A DNA stretch of 64,000 nt from Akkermansiaceae bacterium UBA2381 (GTDB taxonomy: Bacteria; Verrucomicrobiota; Verrucomicrobiia; Verrucomicrobiales; DEV007): assembly GCA_002344215.1 (NCBI GenBank), contig DDSV01000013.1:23325-87324 (forward strand), given 5' to 3'. Positions 55,045 to 63,254 of the stretch are shown here, piece by piece. How positions within the stretch are numbered: position 1 is the stretch's first letter; every line of letters begins with the position of its first letter. The position numbers were made by a program, and so were the translations under genes. The notes under the pieces were generated by a model. That model did not search any database. It was given only the letters and a program-made list of their open reading frames with translations, and was not told where the DNA came from.

Positions 55045-55413
55045 ATGCGTGATCCGGAATTCAGGGATAATCTCGAACTCTCTCTCCAGTTTGTTGGAGG
55101 GAGAGACATTCCGCGAAGCAATCTCTGGAAGCGGCTTTCGCTGGGCATGGAGTTTGTCATCTATGTCCTCCTCGTTCTTGCGGTTCTGAAGTTATTCGGT
55201 CCCGAACTGACCCGTCAGGAGGAACTCAAGGCAGAGAAGGCTCGCCTTGCCCTGATTCACGACGAGAAAGAGGCTCAAGTTGTCCGGCTCAGGCAGGAAC
55301 ACCGGTTACTCAAAACGGACAAGGCCTATCTTGAAACCGTCGCTCGCGATCGCCTCAACCTCCAGCGCGAGGGTGAACACATCGTGCGGATTGACCGTGG
55401 CGAAAAAGAATAG
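55045..55413 (+). CDS. ftsB: Septum formation initiator FtsB/DivIC-like protein
   Basis: A 122-residue bitopic protein: short cytoplasmic part, one helix (about 35-50, FVIYVLLVLAVLKLFG), then a periplasmic coiled coil (LTRQEELKAEKARLALIHDEKEAQVVRLRQEHRLLKTDKAYLETVARDRLNLQREGEHIVRI). The ending (VARDRLNLQREGEHI) is the FtsB/DivIC signature. In many bacteria ftsB directly follows eno, which supports the call. Forms the FtsQBL divisome complex. Confidence 0.9.
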   Translation: MRDPEFRDNLELSLQFVGGRDIPRSNLWKRLSLGMEFVIYVLLVLAVLKLFGPELTRQEELKAEKARLALIHDEKEAQVVRLRQEHRLLKTDKAYLETVARDRLNLQREGEHIVRIDRGEKE

Positions 55414-55429
55414 CTCCTTGGGGGGCGCG

Positions 55430-56335
55430 TTATTTGACGGCGAGACCGCGTAGGCGAAGCCAATCCGTGGCCCGGTCCGTCCAGGTTCCGATGACCGAGT
55501 CGGGACGGTCGCGCGTACCATACCCGTGGCCCCCGTTTTGGTAGACATGCAGCTCGCCTGAGACTCCGTGTTTCTTCATGCCCAGGTAGATGAGCGCCGC
55601 TCCGAGAGAGGATGACTTGTCATCGTCCGTGTGGACGAGGAACCCGGGGGGCATCCTGTCCGAGGGAACGATTTGGGGAATGAGCGCCCCGGTCGTGTCG
55701 TCGCTGACGCGCCAGGGGTAGATCAGGATCGAGAAATCCGGACGGGCACTGACCTGATCGACCGCATCGACCGCTTCGTAGGCGGACGTCTCGGTCGTGA
55801 GATGGATGGCGGCGACCTGGCCTCCCGCAGAGAATCCCATCAAGCCGATCTTCGCCGGATCGAGACCGTATTTTGCCGCGTGGTGGCGCAAATGCCGTAT
55901 CGCGCGCTGAGAGTCCTGAAGCGGCCGTTTCCAGGGCTCCGCTTTGACCGCCACTTCGGCAGAGGCATCGGCGCCGCTGGTGGTGCGGTAGTTTAGAACA
56001 TAGGCGGAGATGCCGAGGCCGTTGAGCCATTTTGCCGCCTCGGAACCCTCCATGTCAGGCACGATCTTGGCAAAGCCACCCCCGGGCAAAATGAGGATTC
56101 CGACCCCATTTCCTTTCTCCCCGGGAGCCGGATAGAGGTCGAGGGACGGGGTGGTTATGTTCTCGACCCGGGTGATGGGCGGACTGTCCTCGGGACGCAT
56201 CGGCAGCGCCGTCCCGGCTTTTTTACTAGTCTCGCCCGGAGCAAAGTCCGGCCAGAGCTGGATGTTCTCGGCCGAGGCGGTGAGCGAAAACAGGAACAAA
56301 ATGAAGGCAGGCAAGGTTCCAAAACTGGATCTCAT
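55430..56335 (-). CDS. Secreted alpha/beta-hydrolase
   Basis: A 301-residue exported hydrolase (signal peptide RSSFGTLPAFILFLFSLTASAEN). It shows GILILPGGGFAKIVPDMEG (oxyanion loop), GLMGFSAGGQVAA (nucleophile elbow), Asp in FLVHTDDDKSSSLGA and His in YQNGGHGYG. This order resembles the BD-FAE/acetylxylan-esterase-like group. ATG at 56335 chosen for the signal peptide; the frame is open 42 codons upstream. A second exported esterase with the 34.3-kb one; substrate probably acylated polysaccharide by family. Confidence 0.87.
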   Translation of the reverse strand: MRSSFGTLPAFILFLFSLTASAENIQLWPDFAPGETSKKAGTALPMRPEDSPPITRVENITTPSLDLYPAPGEKGNGVGILILPGGGFAKIVPDMEGSEAAKWLNGLGISAYVLNYRTTSGADASAEVAVKAEPWKRPLQDSQRAIRHLRHHAAKYGLDPAKIGLMGFSAGGQVAAIHLTTETSAYEAVDAVDQVSARPDFSILIYPWRVSDDTTGALIPQIVPSDRMPPGFLVHTDDDKSSSLGAALIYLGMKKHGVSGELHVYQNGGHGYGTRDRPDSVIGTWTDRATDWLRLRGLAVK

Positions 56336-56457
56336 GAACCAGCATAGGCACAATGGGACCCCCTTGAGCAATTCAAAATGTCGTGTCCTGCCTGCTCTTT
56401 CAGCGGGCAGCCCGTTCGGAGACGCTGATTTGCGGATGTCTAACCGTCTGAAGAGAG

Positions 56458-57663
56458 TCACAACTGCCGATAGACATGCTCAAGGGCGAGCAGCGAATAG
56501 GCCGTGACCAGGATGGGATTATCCTCCATCCAGCGGTTCGACCCCTCGTTGATCCATGAGCCGCCTGCTTGTTGCTGGCTCATGAGCTTGAGGGCGAGTT
56601 CCTCCTTCCAGTCGATTTTTTCTCCGTCGGCGGAAACGAGGGACTTCGTTCCGGTGATGGAGAGGGCCTTCGACATCGTGTGATAGTAATAATAGAGGCC
56701 CTGGGCATCCATGCCGGGATTCTCCTCGAGGGTGAAATTCTTCTGCAGCCATTCCATCACTGCGGCGATGCGCGGGTCGTTCCGATCCAGGTCGGCATAG
56801 ATAAATGACAGGAGACCGGCGTAGCTCATGCTGCCGTAGGAGCGGAGCGCGGTCTTTTTGCCCTCGGCGGTGTCGAGAACGATCTCGTCTGATTTGGTAT
56901 CCCCGGGGAAATAGACAAATCCGCCCTTGTCCTCCTCACGCACGACGACCGAAGGTCCGAGTCGTCTGGCTGTTTCGGCTGAATTCTGGGTGAGACTGAC
57001 AAATTCAATCGCGGCATCCCAGTCGAGGTCGAACTCGCTGCTCTCATCGAAGGCGGTGTCGGAGAGAACTTTTTTCGAGTAGTAGAGGGCCTCCAGGGCA
57101 AGGTGGGTATTGGAGAGGTCCGAGTGCGCATAAGTGCCGCCGTAACCGATCCCGCCGTCGAAGAGGTTGTCGTTCTGCCCCTTTTTGTCGTAGTCCTGCT
57201 GCTGATTGATGAGAAGACGGCGCGCTTTCGCAATGACGGGAAGGTGCTCCTCTTTACCTGAGCGGATAAGAGCCATGACCGAGAGTGAGGTGTTGTAAGT
57301 GGCGAGCCCCTTGCCATAGATGCCACCGTCAGGCTTCACGTTTGAGAGGAGAAATTCGTACCCTTTTTCCACTTCTTCCGGCAGCACCTTTCCTGCCTCG
57401 ACCGCGGGATCTCCCAAAATGGCGGAAATGGCGAGGGCGGAAAAGGCCGGGATCTCGGAGTCACCCCAGGCCCCCGTTTCCGCGCTTTGTTGAGTTTTCA
57501 AAAACTGGACACCTTTTGCGATGGCGCGCTCCACCTCCAGTTTCAACGAGACATTTGGCCCGTCCGGACCGGGACTGACGGAGTCTTGTGAATAGACCGC
57601 GCCCTGACCGAAGATGCCGGCGATAGCGAGAAGAGAGATGGGGAATAATGGTTTGGTTTTCAT
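56458..57663 (-). CDS. Secreted terpenoid-cyclase-fold (squalene-cyclase-like) protein
   Basis: A 401-residue exported protein (MKTKPLFPISLLAIAGIFGQGAVYSQ). It is built of alpha/alpha-barrel repeats typical of the prenyltransferase/squalene-oxidocyclase fold (AIAKGVQFLKTQQSAETGAWGDSEIPAFSALAISAIL; GYEFLLSNVKPDGGIYGKGLATYNTSLSVMALIRSG; ALKLMSQQQAGGSWINEGSNRWMEDNPILVTAYSLLAL). The DCTA/DxDD cyclase motif is not evident, so enzymatic cyclase activity is unlikely. Such secreted proteins are common in Planctomycetes with unknown roles. Eight bases after the YdjY-domain gene. Confidence 0.83.
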   Translation of the reverse strand: MKTKPLFPISLLAIAGIFGQGAVYSQDSVSPGPDGPNVSLKLEVERAIAKGVQFLKTQQSAETGAWGDSEIPAFSALAISAILGDPAVEAGKVLPEEVEKGYEFLLSNVKPDGGIYGKGLATYNTSLSVMALIRSGKEEHLPVIAKARRLLINQQQDYDKKGQNDNLFDGGIGYGGTYAHSDLSNTHLALEALYYSKKVLSDTAFDESSEFDLDWDAAIEFVSLTQNSAETARRLGPSVVVREEDKGGFVYFPGDTKSDEIVLDTAEGKKTALRSYGSMSYAGLLSFIYADLDRNDPRIAAVMEWLQKNFTLEENPGMDAQGLYYYYHTMSKALSITGTKSLVSADGEKIDWKEELALKLMSQQQAGGSWINEGSNRWMEDNPILVTAYSLLALEHVYRQL

Positions 57664-57671
57664 CAGTCTGG

Positions 57672-58376
57672 TTACTTCGAAGCTTGAATAAGAAGAGTTC
57701 CCTTTGTGCCGATTTCAGGAATCAGGGAAGTGCGTGTGCCCCAGCGGTCGTCATCGTCCGCGCCCTCCCGCGTCATGTTGAACATGGCGAGGTGATCGAG
57801 ATAAATCGCGATGAGGGAACCTTCCGCTTCCGCCATGAAGCGTCCCTCCTGCATCTCGGAGCCCGTGTAGATCCAGTCTCCCGCCGTCATTGCCTCCGCG
57901 CTCTGTCCGTCGATGACAAACTCGTGCAGGGGAACGGTCTTGCCTCCAGCTTCCCGGAAAAGAAATCGGATCTTGTCTCCACGTTCGTCTTCCGTGCCGC
58001 CTTCTTTCTCCACGTTCTGCGGTGCAAGCAGTCGGTTGAAGACATCTCCGTGCCCGGTCTTGAAGCGGAGTAATTTCATCGCGATCTGAAGCTGCATCGG
58101 TGAGACTGAAGTGGTGAAAATAGACTCGTGAACCTTTCCGTTTTCATGCACCAGCAGGTACTCGATCGGGCCTCCCTCACGCATGTTTACGGTGACGGGA
58201 AGGCTCACCTCGCGTGTCTTCGCGTCGAACTCGATTTCGCCCACCCGGTAGCGGTTCTCTCCGATCTTTTTGACGGCAATGTCCGGAGCTACCCTGTCGG
58301 GACCTTCCTGAGAACAAAGAAACGACGTGCCACCGAGGGAGAGGAGGAGAGAAAGGATAGGCACCCGAAAAGACAT
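57672..58376 (-). CDS. Secreted YdjY-domain protein
   Basis: A 234-residue exported protein (MSFRVPILSLLLSLGGTSFLCSQ). The body matches the YdjY domain: residues about 40-100 (VGEIEFDAKTREVSLPVTVNMREGGPIEYLLVHENGKVHESIFTTSVSPMQLQIAMKLL) and a C-terminal half with HEFVIDGQSAEAMTAGDWIYTGSEM. E. coli YdjY is of unknown function. Forms a two-gene unit with the terpenoid-cyclase-fold gene, suggesting they act together in the envelope. Confidence 0.82.
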   Translation of the reverse strand: MSFRVPILSLLLSLGGTSFLCSQEGPDRVAPDIAVKKIGENRYRVGEIEFDAKTREVSLPVTVNMREGGPIEYLLVHENGKVHESIFTTSVSPMQLQIAMKLLRFKTGHGDVFNRLLAPQNVEKEGGTEDERGDKIRFLFREAGGKTVPLHEFVIDGQSAEAMTAGDWIYTGSEMQEGRFMAEAEGSLIAIYLDHLAMFNMTREGADDDDRWGTRTSLIPEIGTKGTLLIQASK

Positions 58377-58627
58377 TCCTCAAGAATACGCGAGTTTTCC
58401 CCTTCTGAAAAGCTTGGGTAGCGCTGACGGGAGATGCGGCGTAAGATCCTCATGAAATGAGTGGATCTTTTCCGCCAGCATTCAGTGATCATTTCCGGTT
58501 CAAATGCGGACGGGGATGGATGGACCGGGCATTGTCGCAGGGACGATCTTGATTGACCCCTGCCTCTCTTTCTGCCGGACCGGCGCCGGTGGTGTCTTTT
58601 TCCTTCCAATTTAGAACATTCCATTTC

Positions 58628-59899
58628 ATGAAAAATCCAAGAGTTGTGATCCTCGGCGGGGGCTTTGCCGGGATCGAGTGCGCGAAAGCATTCAAAAACA
58701 AGGCCGTCGACGTTCTCCTGATTGATCGACAGAATCACCATTTGTTCCAGCCGCTTCTCTATCAGGTTGCCTCGGCCGGACTGGCCGCACCGGAGATCGC
58801 TCACCCGATCCGGAGCATTTTCTTCAACCAGGAGAATGTTGAGGTCCTCATGGACGAAGTCACCGCGATCGATCTCACGGGGAAAAAGGTCATCGCCCGG
58901 GAGCGGGAGGAGCCCTACGACTATCTGGTTATCGCGATGGGAGTGAAAACCGGTTACTTCGGCAAAAACGAGTGGGAGAAATTCGCCCGTGGATTGAAGA
59001 CTCTCGATGACGCGACTGCGATCCGCAGGGATATCCTTTACGCTTTTGAAAAAGCCGAAGCCTGCGATAACCCGGCGGAGCGCGAAAAGCTCATGACGAT
59101 AGCCGTGATCGGCGGCGGGCCGACCGGGGTTGAACTCGCCGGTGCCTTTGCCGAACTCGCCCGACATGTCCTCCGGCGCGATTTCAAAAATATCAACACC
59201 AACGAGGCGAAGATCTTCCTTATAGAAGCTCAGGACCGCCTCCTCACGATGTATGATCCCGCTCTTTCGGACTACACCCGGAAAACCCTGGAAGGCATGG
59301 GTGTCACGGTTCGTCTCGGCAGTCCGGTGGCGGAGTTGAAGGAGGGGGAAGTCGTCCTAGGAAACGAAACGATCCGGGCCGAAAACATTGTTTGGGCCGC
59401 CGGAATCGAAGCGTCGCCGCTCACCCGGCAGCTCGGGGTCGAAACGGACCGGGGCGGTCGTATCGTGGTTGATACCGACCTGAGTATCCCGGGTCATCCC
59501 GAAGTGTTTGTGGCGGGTGATCTTGCGCGTTGCCTGGATCAGGCCGGCAAGCTAGTGCCGGCGCTCTGTCCCGCCGCGATGCAGATGGGGAAACACGCCG
59601 CCAAAGTCATTCTTGAGGAGATTGAAGGCCGCGGAGGGAAGAATTACGACGTCCGGCCCCAGTTCCGATACTTCGACAAGGGCAGTATGGCCACAATCGG
59701 GCGCAGCCATGCTGTCGCCGAAAGCATGGGCATGAAGTTCGATGGTTTTATCGCCTGGCTCATGTGGCTCTTCATCCACCTCCTTTTCCTGGTCGGATTC
59801 CGCAACCGCATCGCCGTGCTCATGCAGTGGTTTTACGCCTACGTGCGGTATCGCCGCGGCGCCCGCATCATCACCGGGCTGAGCGGACGGCTCAAATGA
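58628..59899 (+). CDS. ndh: Type II NADH:quinone oxidoreductase (NDH-2)
   Basis: A 423-residue FAD enzyme that passes electrons from NADH to quinone without pumping protons. The FAD motif is VVILGGGFAGIECAKAF at the N-terminus, the NADH-binding motif is IAVIGGGPTGVELAGAFAELA and the FAD/quinone segment is VFVAGDLARCLDQAGKLVPALCPAAMQMGKHAA. The C-terminus has a hydrophobic stretch (FDGFIAWLMWLFIHLLFLVGFRNRIAVLMQW) that anchors it to the membrane. ATG at 58628 chosen; the frame is open 25 codons upstream. Related NAD(P)/FAD reductases could fit, but the C-terminal anchor favours NDH-2. Confidence 0.93.
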   Translation: MKNPRVVILGGGFAGIECAKAFKNKAVDVLLIDRQNHHLFQPLLYQVASAGLAAPEIAHPIRSIFFNQENVEVLMDEVTAIDLTGKKVIAREREEPYDYLVIAMGVKTGYFGKNEWEKFARGLKTLDDATAIRRDILYAFEKAEACDNPAEREKLMTIAVIGGGPTGVELAGAFAELARHVLRRDFKNINTNEAKIFLIEAQDRLLTMYDPALSDYTRKTLEGMGVTVRLGSPVAELKEGEVVLGNETIRAENIVWAAGIEASPLTRQLGVETDRGGRIVVDTDLSIPGHPEVFVAGDLARCLDQAGKLVPALCPAAMQMGKHAAKVILEEIEGRGGKNYDVRPQFRYFDKGSMATIGRSHAVAESMGMKFDGFIAWLMWLFIHLLFLVGFRNRIAVLMQWFYAYVRYRRGARIITGLSGRLK

Positions 59900-59983
59900 A
59901 GCGGGCAATTATTCCAAAACCACTTCTTGCAGGCAGTCGAGCCGTGAGTAAACTTCACGTCCGCCGTTTATCGGCCCTCAGGG

Positions 59984-60056
59984 GCCAACTTAGCTCAGTT
60001 GGTAGAGCAGCTGATTTGTAATCAGCCGGTCGTCGGTTCGAGTCCGACAGTTGGCT
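59984..60056 (+). tRNA. trnT: tRNA-Thr (anticodon UGU)
   Basis: All four stems fold: acceptor GCCAACT/AGTTGGC, D stem GCTC/GAGC, anticodon stem GCTGA/TCAGC with loop TTTGTAA (anticodon TGT at 60017-60019), and the GTTCGAGTC T arm. CCA is not encoded. The discriminator is T. It marks the border between conserved genes and the accessory stretch to the right. Confidence 0.97.
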
Positions 60057-60114
60057 TTCTTTTTATAATCAAGGAGTTACGGGAATTGAAAGCCGGGTCA
60101 ATTCTGCTCCACTG

Positions 60115-60130
60115 GTAACACTTGTGTTAC
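60115..60130. repeat. Small inverted repeat after tRNA-Thr
   Basis: GTAACAC-TT-GTGTTAC, seven-base arms with a two-base centre. It might be a terminator remnant, operator or recombinase site. I see no matching copy elsewhere in the window. Confidence 0.4.
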
Positions 60131-60267
60131 ACTTTGGGGGTTCCCGCCCCGCATATTCCGCCCAAGGACTTCTTCGGTGTGACGACGTCGCGACCCCAGT
60201 GTCACTCGATTCTCGCTATGCCGGCGGTGCAGGCATTGGCGTCCAGCAGCTCCACCTCACGTTTATT

Positions 60268-60612
60268 TTACGTGCGCTCGCCTCTTGTTATCCGGATAAA
60301 TCCAGTTTCGCGGTCGACGCTGTAGAAAAACTTCACGCCTGATAAATCCCTGATTACCGCCGTGAATGCGTGGCCGTCTGTCTTCTGCTCCAATACGGTC
60401 AGTTCGCCGTTCGGTTGGTATGACAGCCTAATCGTTCGCGCAAATTGCTTGATCAAGCCCTCTTCTGATTCTGGAACCAGCGTACCCTTCGTTCCCTTCC
60501 AGTCTTTTAGTAGTCCGACCACATACGTTGCGAGCCCGCCAGCGATTCCGCTGACCACTGCGAGCGAAATCTCTTGAATAGCGCCGCTCGCTCCACACTC
60601 GGTAATTGACAT
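60268..60612 (-). CDS. Small hypothetical membrane protein
   Basis: A 114-residue protein with a hydrophobic stretch (EISLAVVSGIAGGLATYVVGLL) followed by a charged soluble domain ending in YSVDRETGFIRITRGERT. No family recognised. I use the ATG at 60612; an earlier ATG at 60636 is open and lies in what may be the end of an insertion sequence. Codon use and length are compatible with a real gene, but it could be a remnant. Confidence 0.5.
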   Translation of the reverse strand: MSITECGASGAIQEISLAVVSGIAGGLATYVVGLLKDWKGTKGTLVPESEEGLIKQFARTIRLSYQPNGELTVLEQKTDGHAFTAVIRDLSGVKFFYSVDRETGFIRITRGERT

Positions 60613-60638
60613 GATCCCTGAAGCGGGACACATCAAAA

Positions 60639-60828
60639 TTAAAGTCCTGCCGGGGTTATGTTTCTGTTAGGTGTTCGATTGGTGCTTGCGCTGCGAAATG
60701 GAGCGGAGGCCGTAGGCCGAAGCGGAATTTCGCAGCTTGCCGCGAATTCGGGGGGGGGTCTGATACCCGAGAGAACTGTGCGGCCTGGCGTCGTTGTATT
60801 CGCCTCGCCACAACTCCAGAATGATCCG
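60639..60828 (-). mobile_element. IS3-family transposase C-terminal remnant
   Basis: Read on the minus strand this encodes ILELWRGEYNDARPHSSLGY and then QTPP, followed, after a one-base shift in a run of nine C (G on plus, 60750-60758), by EFAASCEIPLRPTASAPFRS and a tail ending in TPAGL and TAA. This is the C-terminal end of IS3-type OrfB (YNxxRPHSSLGYxTPxEF). The rest of the transposase is missing. The outer end of the element may be near 60611. Confidence 0.87.
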
Positions 60829-61303
60829 GGTGGTGGGGCGGTGCTAGTTTACGGTCAATGACGTCCATGACCTGCCGGAATAATTCGGGATCCGGTGCGA
60901 TGGAGGACGAATGGGAGCCGAGCACCGAATAGCCCCAGCTACGGAGAGTCTCTGCCAGCCTCGCCTCTAACGCTCCAACGCGATCGCGATAGGGGACGTG
61001 CTCTGCAAATGTAGCTTGTTCGGGATATATTGGCCCAATAGCGACCATTTGAAAAGAACACGAGTCAGGCTCTGCGGAAATGAGAGCAAGTTGGCGGGCC
61101 AACGCATTATCCTTTGCGTTGGGCCGGTGATCGAGGTGACGACCAATTCGGGCAAAAGGTGATGATGCATGGGGGGATGAACTGTCTCCTGTTCGTCCGA
61201 CATAGAGGTGCCGACTGCCTTCTGAAATAATATCCCAAACGTAAAGCCAGAATCCCCGCTTTAGAAGCGCGCCGTCGAAATTCATCGAGTAGGATTGCAA
61301 CAT
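60656..61303 (-). CDS. GIY-YIG-like protein fused to IS remnant
   Basis: A 215-residue ORF. Residues about 17-60 read GFWLYVWDIISEGSRHLYVG followed by RTGDSSSPHASSPFARIGRH, resembling the GIY-YIG nuclease-like core (an LYVG in the second motif and a following Arg). Up to about residue 158 the sequence looks native. After that it runs through the IS3 remnant in another frame (RRIQRRQAAQFSRVSD...), so the original C-terminus is lost. I cannot say if it is active. Start 61303 or ATG 61285. Confidence 0.6.
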   Translation of the reverse strand: MLQSYSMNFDGALLKRGFWLYVWDIISEGSRHLYVGRTGDSSSPHASSPFARIGRHLDHRPNAKDNALARQLALISAEPDSCSFQMVAIGPIYPEQATFAEHVPYRDRVGALEARLAETLRSWGYSVLGSHSSSIAPDPELFRQVMDVIDRKLAPPHHPDHSGVVARRIQRRQAAQFSRVSDPPPNSRQAAKFRFGLRPPLHFAAQAPIEHLTET

Positions 61304-61825
61304 GATGGTTGAATTTAGCGGTCAGAAGCCAGCCGATCCTAACCAAAAAAGCGCTGAGGTGGTTGGCGGGCAAATTGTATCGAATGGCGGGTTCATGATC
61401 AAATTCAAACGCGCGGGCGACAGGTCGTGTTGGCTGGTTGGGCTTTGATCTCACAGCAAAGGCGGTGTCGTAGAAGTTCTCACACGCGAGCATCTTAGAG
61501 AAGATGTGTAGGTTTGGATGCCGCATCGCGCGGCAAACATAGGCGCGACAGTGCAACAGTCCCCTTCCCCGCGGCATATAAAGTTGACGGCACCCACCAC
61601 CCTAGCATCGGACCGGTCGGCCGGGTGATCGTTCACGCGAGCCTTAGAGCGATTTAAAGAGCCCGTCCGTTTCGCGGAGGCCCGGATCTTTCAGTTTCCG
61701 CTATTCGGCCAATTCGAATGCCATCGCGCGTCCCGCAGCCGCCCCACCCATTTCAGGGAGGCCGCGGCGGTTACGTCGGGTCTCCCCGTTTACCGAACCC
61801 ATACCAATGAAAGGAGACCCCGCAC
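61304..61825. other. Intergenic, no supported gene
   Basis: No convincing coding sequence. A 48-codon ORF (61302-61448, plus) begins at a start overlapping the divergent GIY-YIG ORF; I leave it out for lack of support. The GC-rich 3' half (61650-61800) contains no obvious terminator or repeat. The ribosome site AAGGAGA at 61809-61815 belongs to the next gene. Confidence 0.5.
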
Positions 61826-62515
61826 ATGACACCTCATGCCGGATTTATGTTGATGGAAGAGATCGCACCACGCCTCAAAGCCGCTTCGATCTACCTGCCC
61901 CGCGTCGGGGCCGACGACCCGGAAGAACTGTATCAAGATGGCTTGGCCATTGCAGCCAAGATGCTCGATGCGGCCGAGCGACAGGGCAAGGAGGTTGCAC
62001 CCTCCTCGATTGCCTACTATGCGACGCGCCAGTTGCTCACCGGTCGACGGAGCACCTACGCTGGACGTGCTGATGTTCTGAGCCCCGCTGCCCAGCTGGA
62101 CGGACGCAGCCGACTCACCTCGGTGGAGGAGACGATGAACGACCCGGAGACAGGCGAATCCATCTCCATCGGCGAAGCACTGGCATGCCAGGATGAGGAT
62201 CCCTCACTCGCTGCCGCCCGCAACCTCGACTGGGAGACCTTCCTCCTGACAGGGGATGCCATGACCGGCCTGATGATCGGGGCCTTCGCCCGGGGCGACA
62301 CGATGCGCGACCTCAAAGGCGTGACTGGGCTTAGCGACTCCGGCATCAGTGCCCGGAAGCGCCAGATGGCAGGCCGGCTTCTGGAACACTTCGGTGCCGA
62401 CAGCCTTGACGCCTGCCTCGCCGACGCCGGCCGTGATCCAGTGTGGATGGCTGATCTGATTGCCGGGCGTGAGGCGGAAGCCTGCCAGTATCGGCCCATG
62501 TGCAGCGCCCTGTGA
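61826..62515 (+). CDS. Sigma-factor-like DNA-binding protein (putative)
   Basis: A 229-residue protein I do not recognise firmly. Residues 30-60 (GADDPEELYQDGLAIAAKMLDAAERQGKEVAPSSIAYYATRQLL) echo the region 2 pattern of sigma-70 factors (DxEDLxQxG...). Residues about 150-195 (AFARGDTMRDLKGVTGLSDSGISARKRQMAGRLLEHFG) look like a helix-turn-helix of region 4 kind. A strong ribosome site (AAGGAGA, eight bases before the ATG) and a good terminator after it suggest real, independent expression. Related proteins are carried on mobile elements; an alternative is a phage or island-encoded transcription regulator. Confidence 0.6.
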   Translation: MTPHAGFMLMEEIAPRLKAASIYLPRVGADDPEELYQDGLAIAAKMLDAAERQGKEVAPSSIAYYATRQLLTGRRSTYAGRADVLSPAAQLDGRSRLTSVEETMNDPETGESISIGEALACQDEDPSLAAARNLDWETFLLTGDAMTGLMIGAFARGDTMRDLKGVTGLSDSGISARKRQMAGRLLEHFGADSLDACLADAGRDPVWMADLIAGREAEACQYRPMCSAL

Positions 62516-62553
62516 CCAGACACTCCCGAATGCGTGAAGGAGGTCCTGTCCGA

Positions 62554-62590
62554 GAAAACTCGCCGCCGCTTTACGGGGCGGGTTTTCTTT
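62554..62590 (+). terminator. Intrinsic terminator after the sigma-like gene
   Basis: An 11-bp stem GAAAACTCGCC/GGCGGGTTTTC (62554-62564 with 62577-62587, one T-G wobble) with a 12-base loop and a T-rich tail (TTTCTTTAG). It starts 38 bases past the stop. Confidence 0.85.
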
Positions 62591-62833
62591 AGCTCAGGTG
62601 TCCTTCATCGACCATCGCCACGAAGAAAATGTCACAGGAGCTGGCATTCCTTTGGACTGACCCGATCTGACTGGGTTAGTGGGAGACCCTGCGGCGTCGG
62701 ACCCCGAGTCGCGGATAGTCCCCGGACGCGAAAATGAGGGACGCATAACGAAAGGAATTATTCGCCCCTCATCGCGCCAAATGACGAGAAGTCTTCGCTC
62801 GTCGACTGTTTGAGACTCAGTCCACACGCCGGA
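62591..62833. other. Intergenic, nothing assigned
   Basis: No RNA gene or mobile remnant recognised. A minus-strand ORF at 62594-62827 is open but has no features that support it as a gene. Confidence 0.4.
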
Positions 62834-63070
62834 ATGAAAACCTACCAGCTACATACCGCCTCCGGGGAGGAAATCCTCGTGGAATGCGATGAACTGCTCT
62901 GTGATCACTCCTGCGGCAGAATCCTCGTTGTAAAGGGCAATGAGATGAAGGCCTACCTGGCCTCCACGATCATCTCCTATCACGAGCTTACGACAACTCT
63001 TCCGAGCGAAGCGCTACGGGAGCAGCATCACGATCCTGCGATCCTTACCCAGGTGGCGGTTAGCCAGTAG
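62834..63070 (+). CDS. Small hypothetical protein
   Basis: A 78-residue protein (KTYQLHTASGEEILVECDELLC... AYLASTIISYHELTTTLPSEAL). It has a beta-rich look and two cysteines near residues 20-25, but no family I recognise. The start has only a short GGA before it. An ATG at 62810 is also open. Could be a real accessory gene or chance ORF. Confidence 0.4.
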   Translation: MKTYQLHTASGEEILVECDELLCDHSCGRILVVKGNEMKAYLASTIISYHELTTTLPSEALREQHHDPAILTQVAVSQ

Positions 63071-63104
63071 TCGGCTGACGCTCGAAATCGGTGATCGCTC
63101 GTAA

Positions 63105-63254
63105 ATGGGAATTCATAGCCTCGGCAGCTCGATGGACGATCTGACGCAGGCACGTTGCAAGGCGATTACCACCATCTTTAACCGCCGACCCCGCAAAAGA
63201 TATGGCTATCAGACGCCGGAAGAGATCTTCGAAAAAGATGCCTACCGTTACACT
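63105..63254 (+). mobile_element. IS30-like transposase C-terminal remnant
   Basis: The frame encodes MDDLTQARCKAITTIFNRRP followed by RKRYGYQTPEEIFEKDAYRY, matching the end of IS30-family transposases (NxRPRKxLGYxTPxEVF). Only about 45 codons resemble the family; no start of the transposase or terminal inverted repeats are seen. The frame continues to 63401 without family similarity, antisense to the next gene. Confidence 0.7.

Noticed and set aside
58443..58472. Imperfect hairpin AAGATCCTCAT...ATGAGTGGATCTT followed by four Ts
   Set aside because: It lies between two divergent genes, where a terminator makes little sense, and the stem has a two-base bulge; too weak to annotate.
61302..61448. 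48-codon plus-strand ORF (MMVEFSGQKPADPNQK...)
   Set aside because: Its start overlaps the start of the divergent GIY-YIG ORF and has no ribosome site or similarity; composition alone is not enough.
62594..62827. 77-codon minus-strand ORF
   Set aside because: No ribosome site, no recognised motif and no operon partner.
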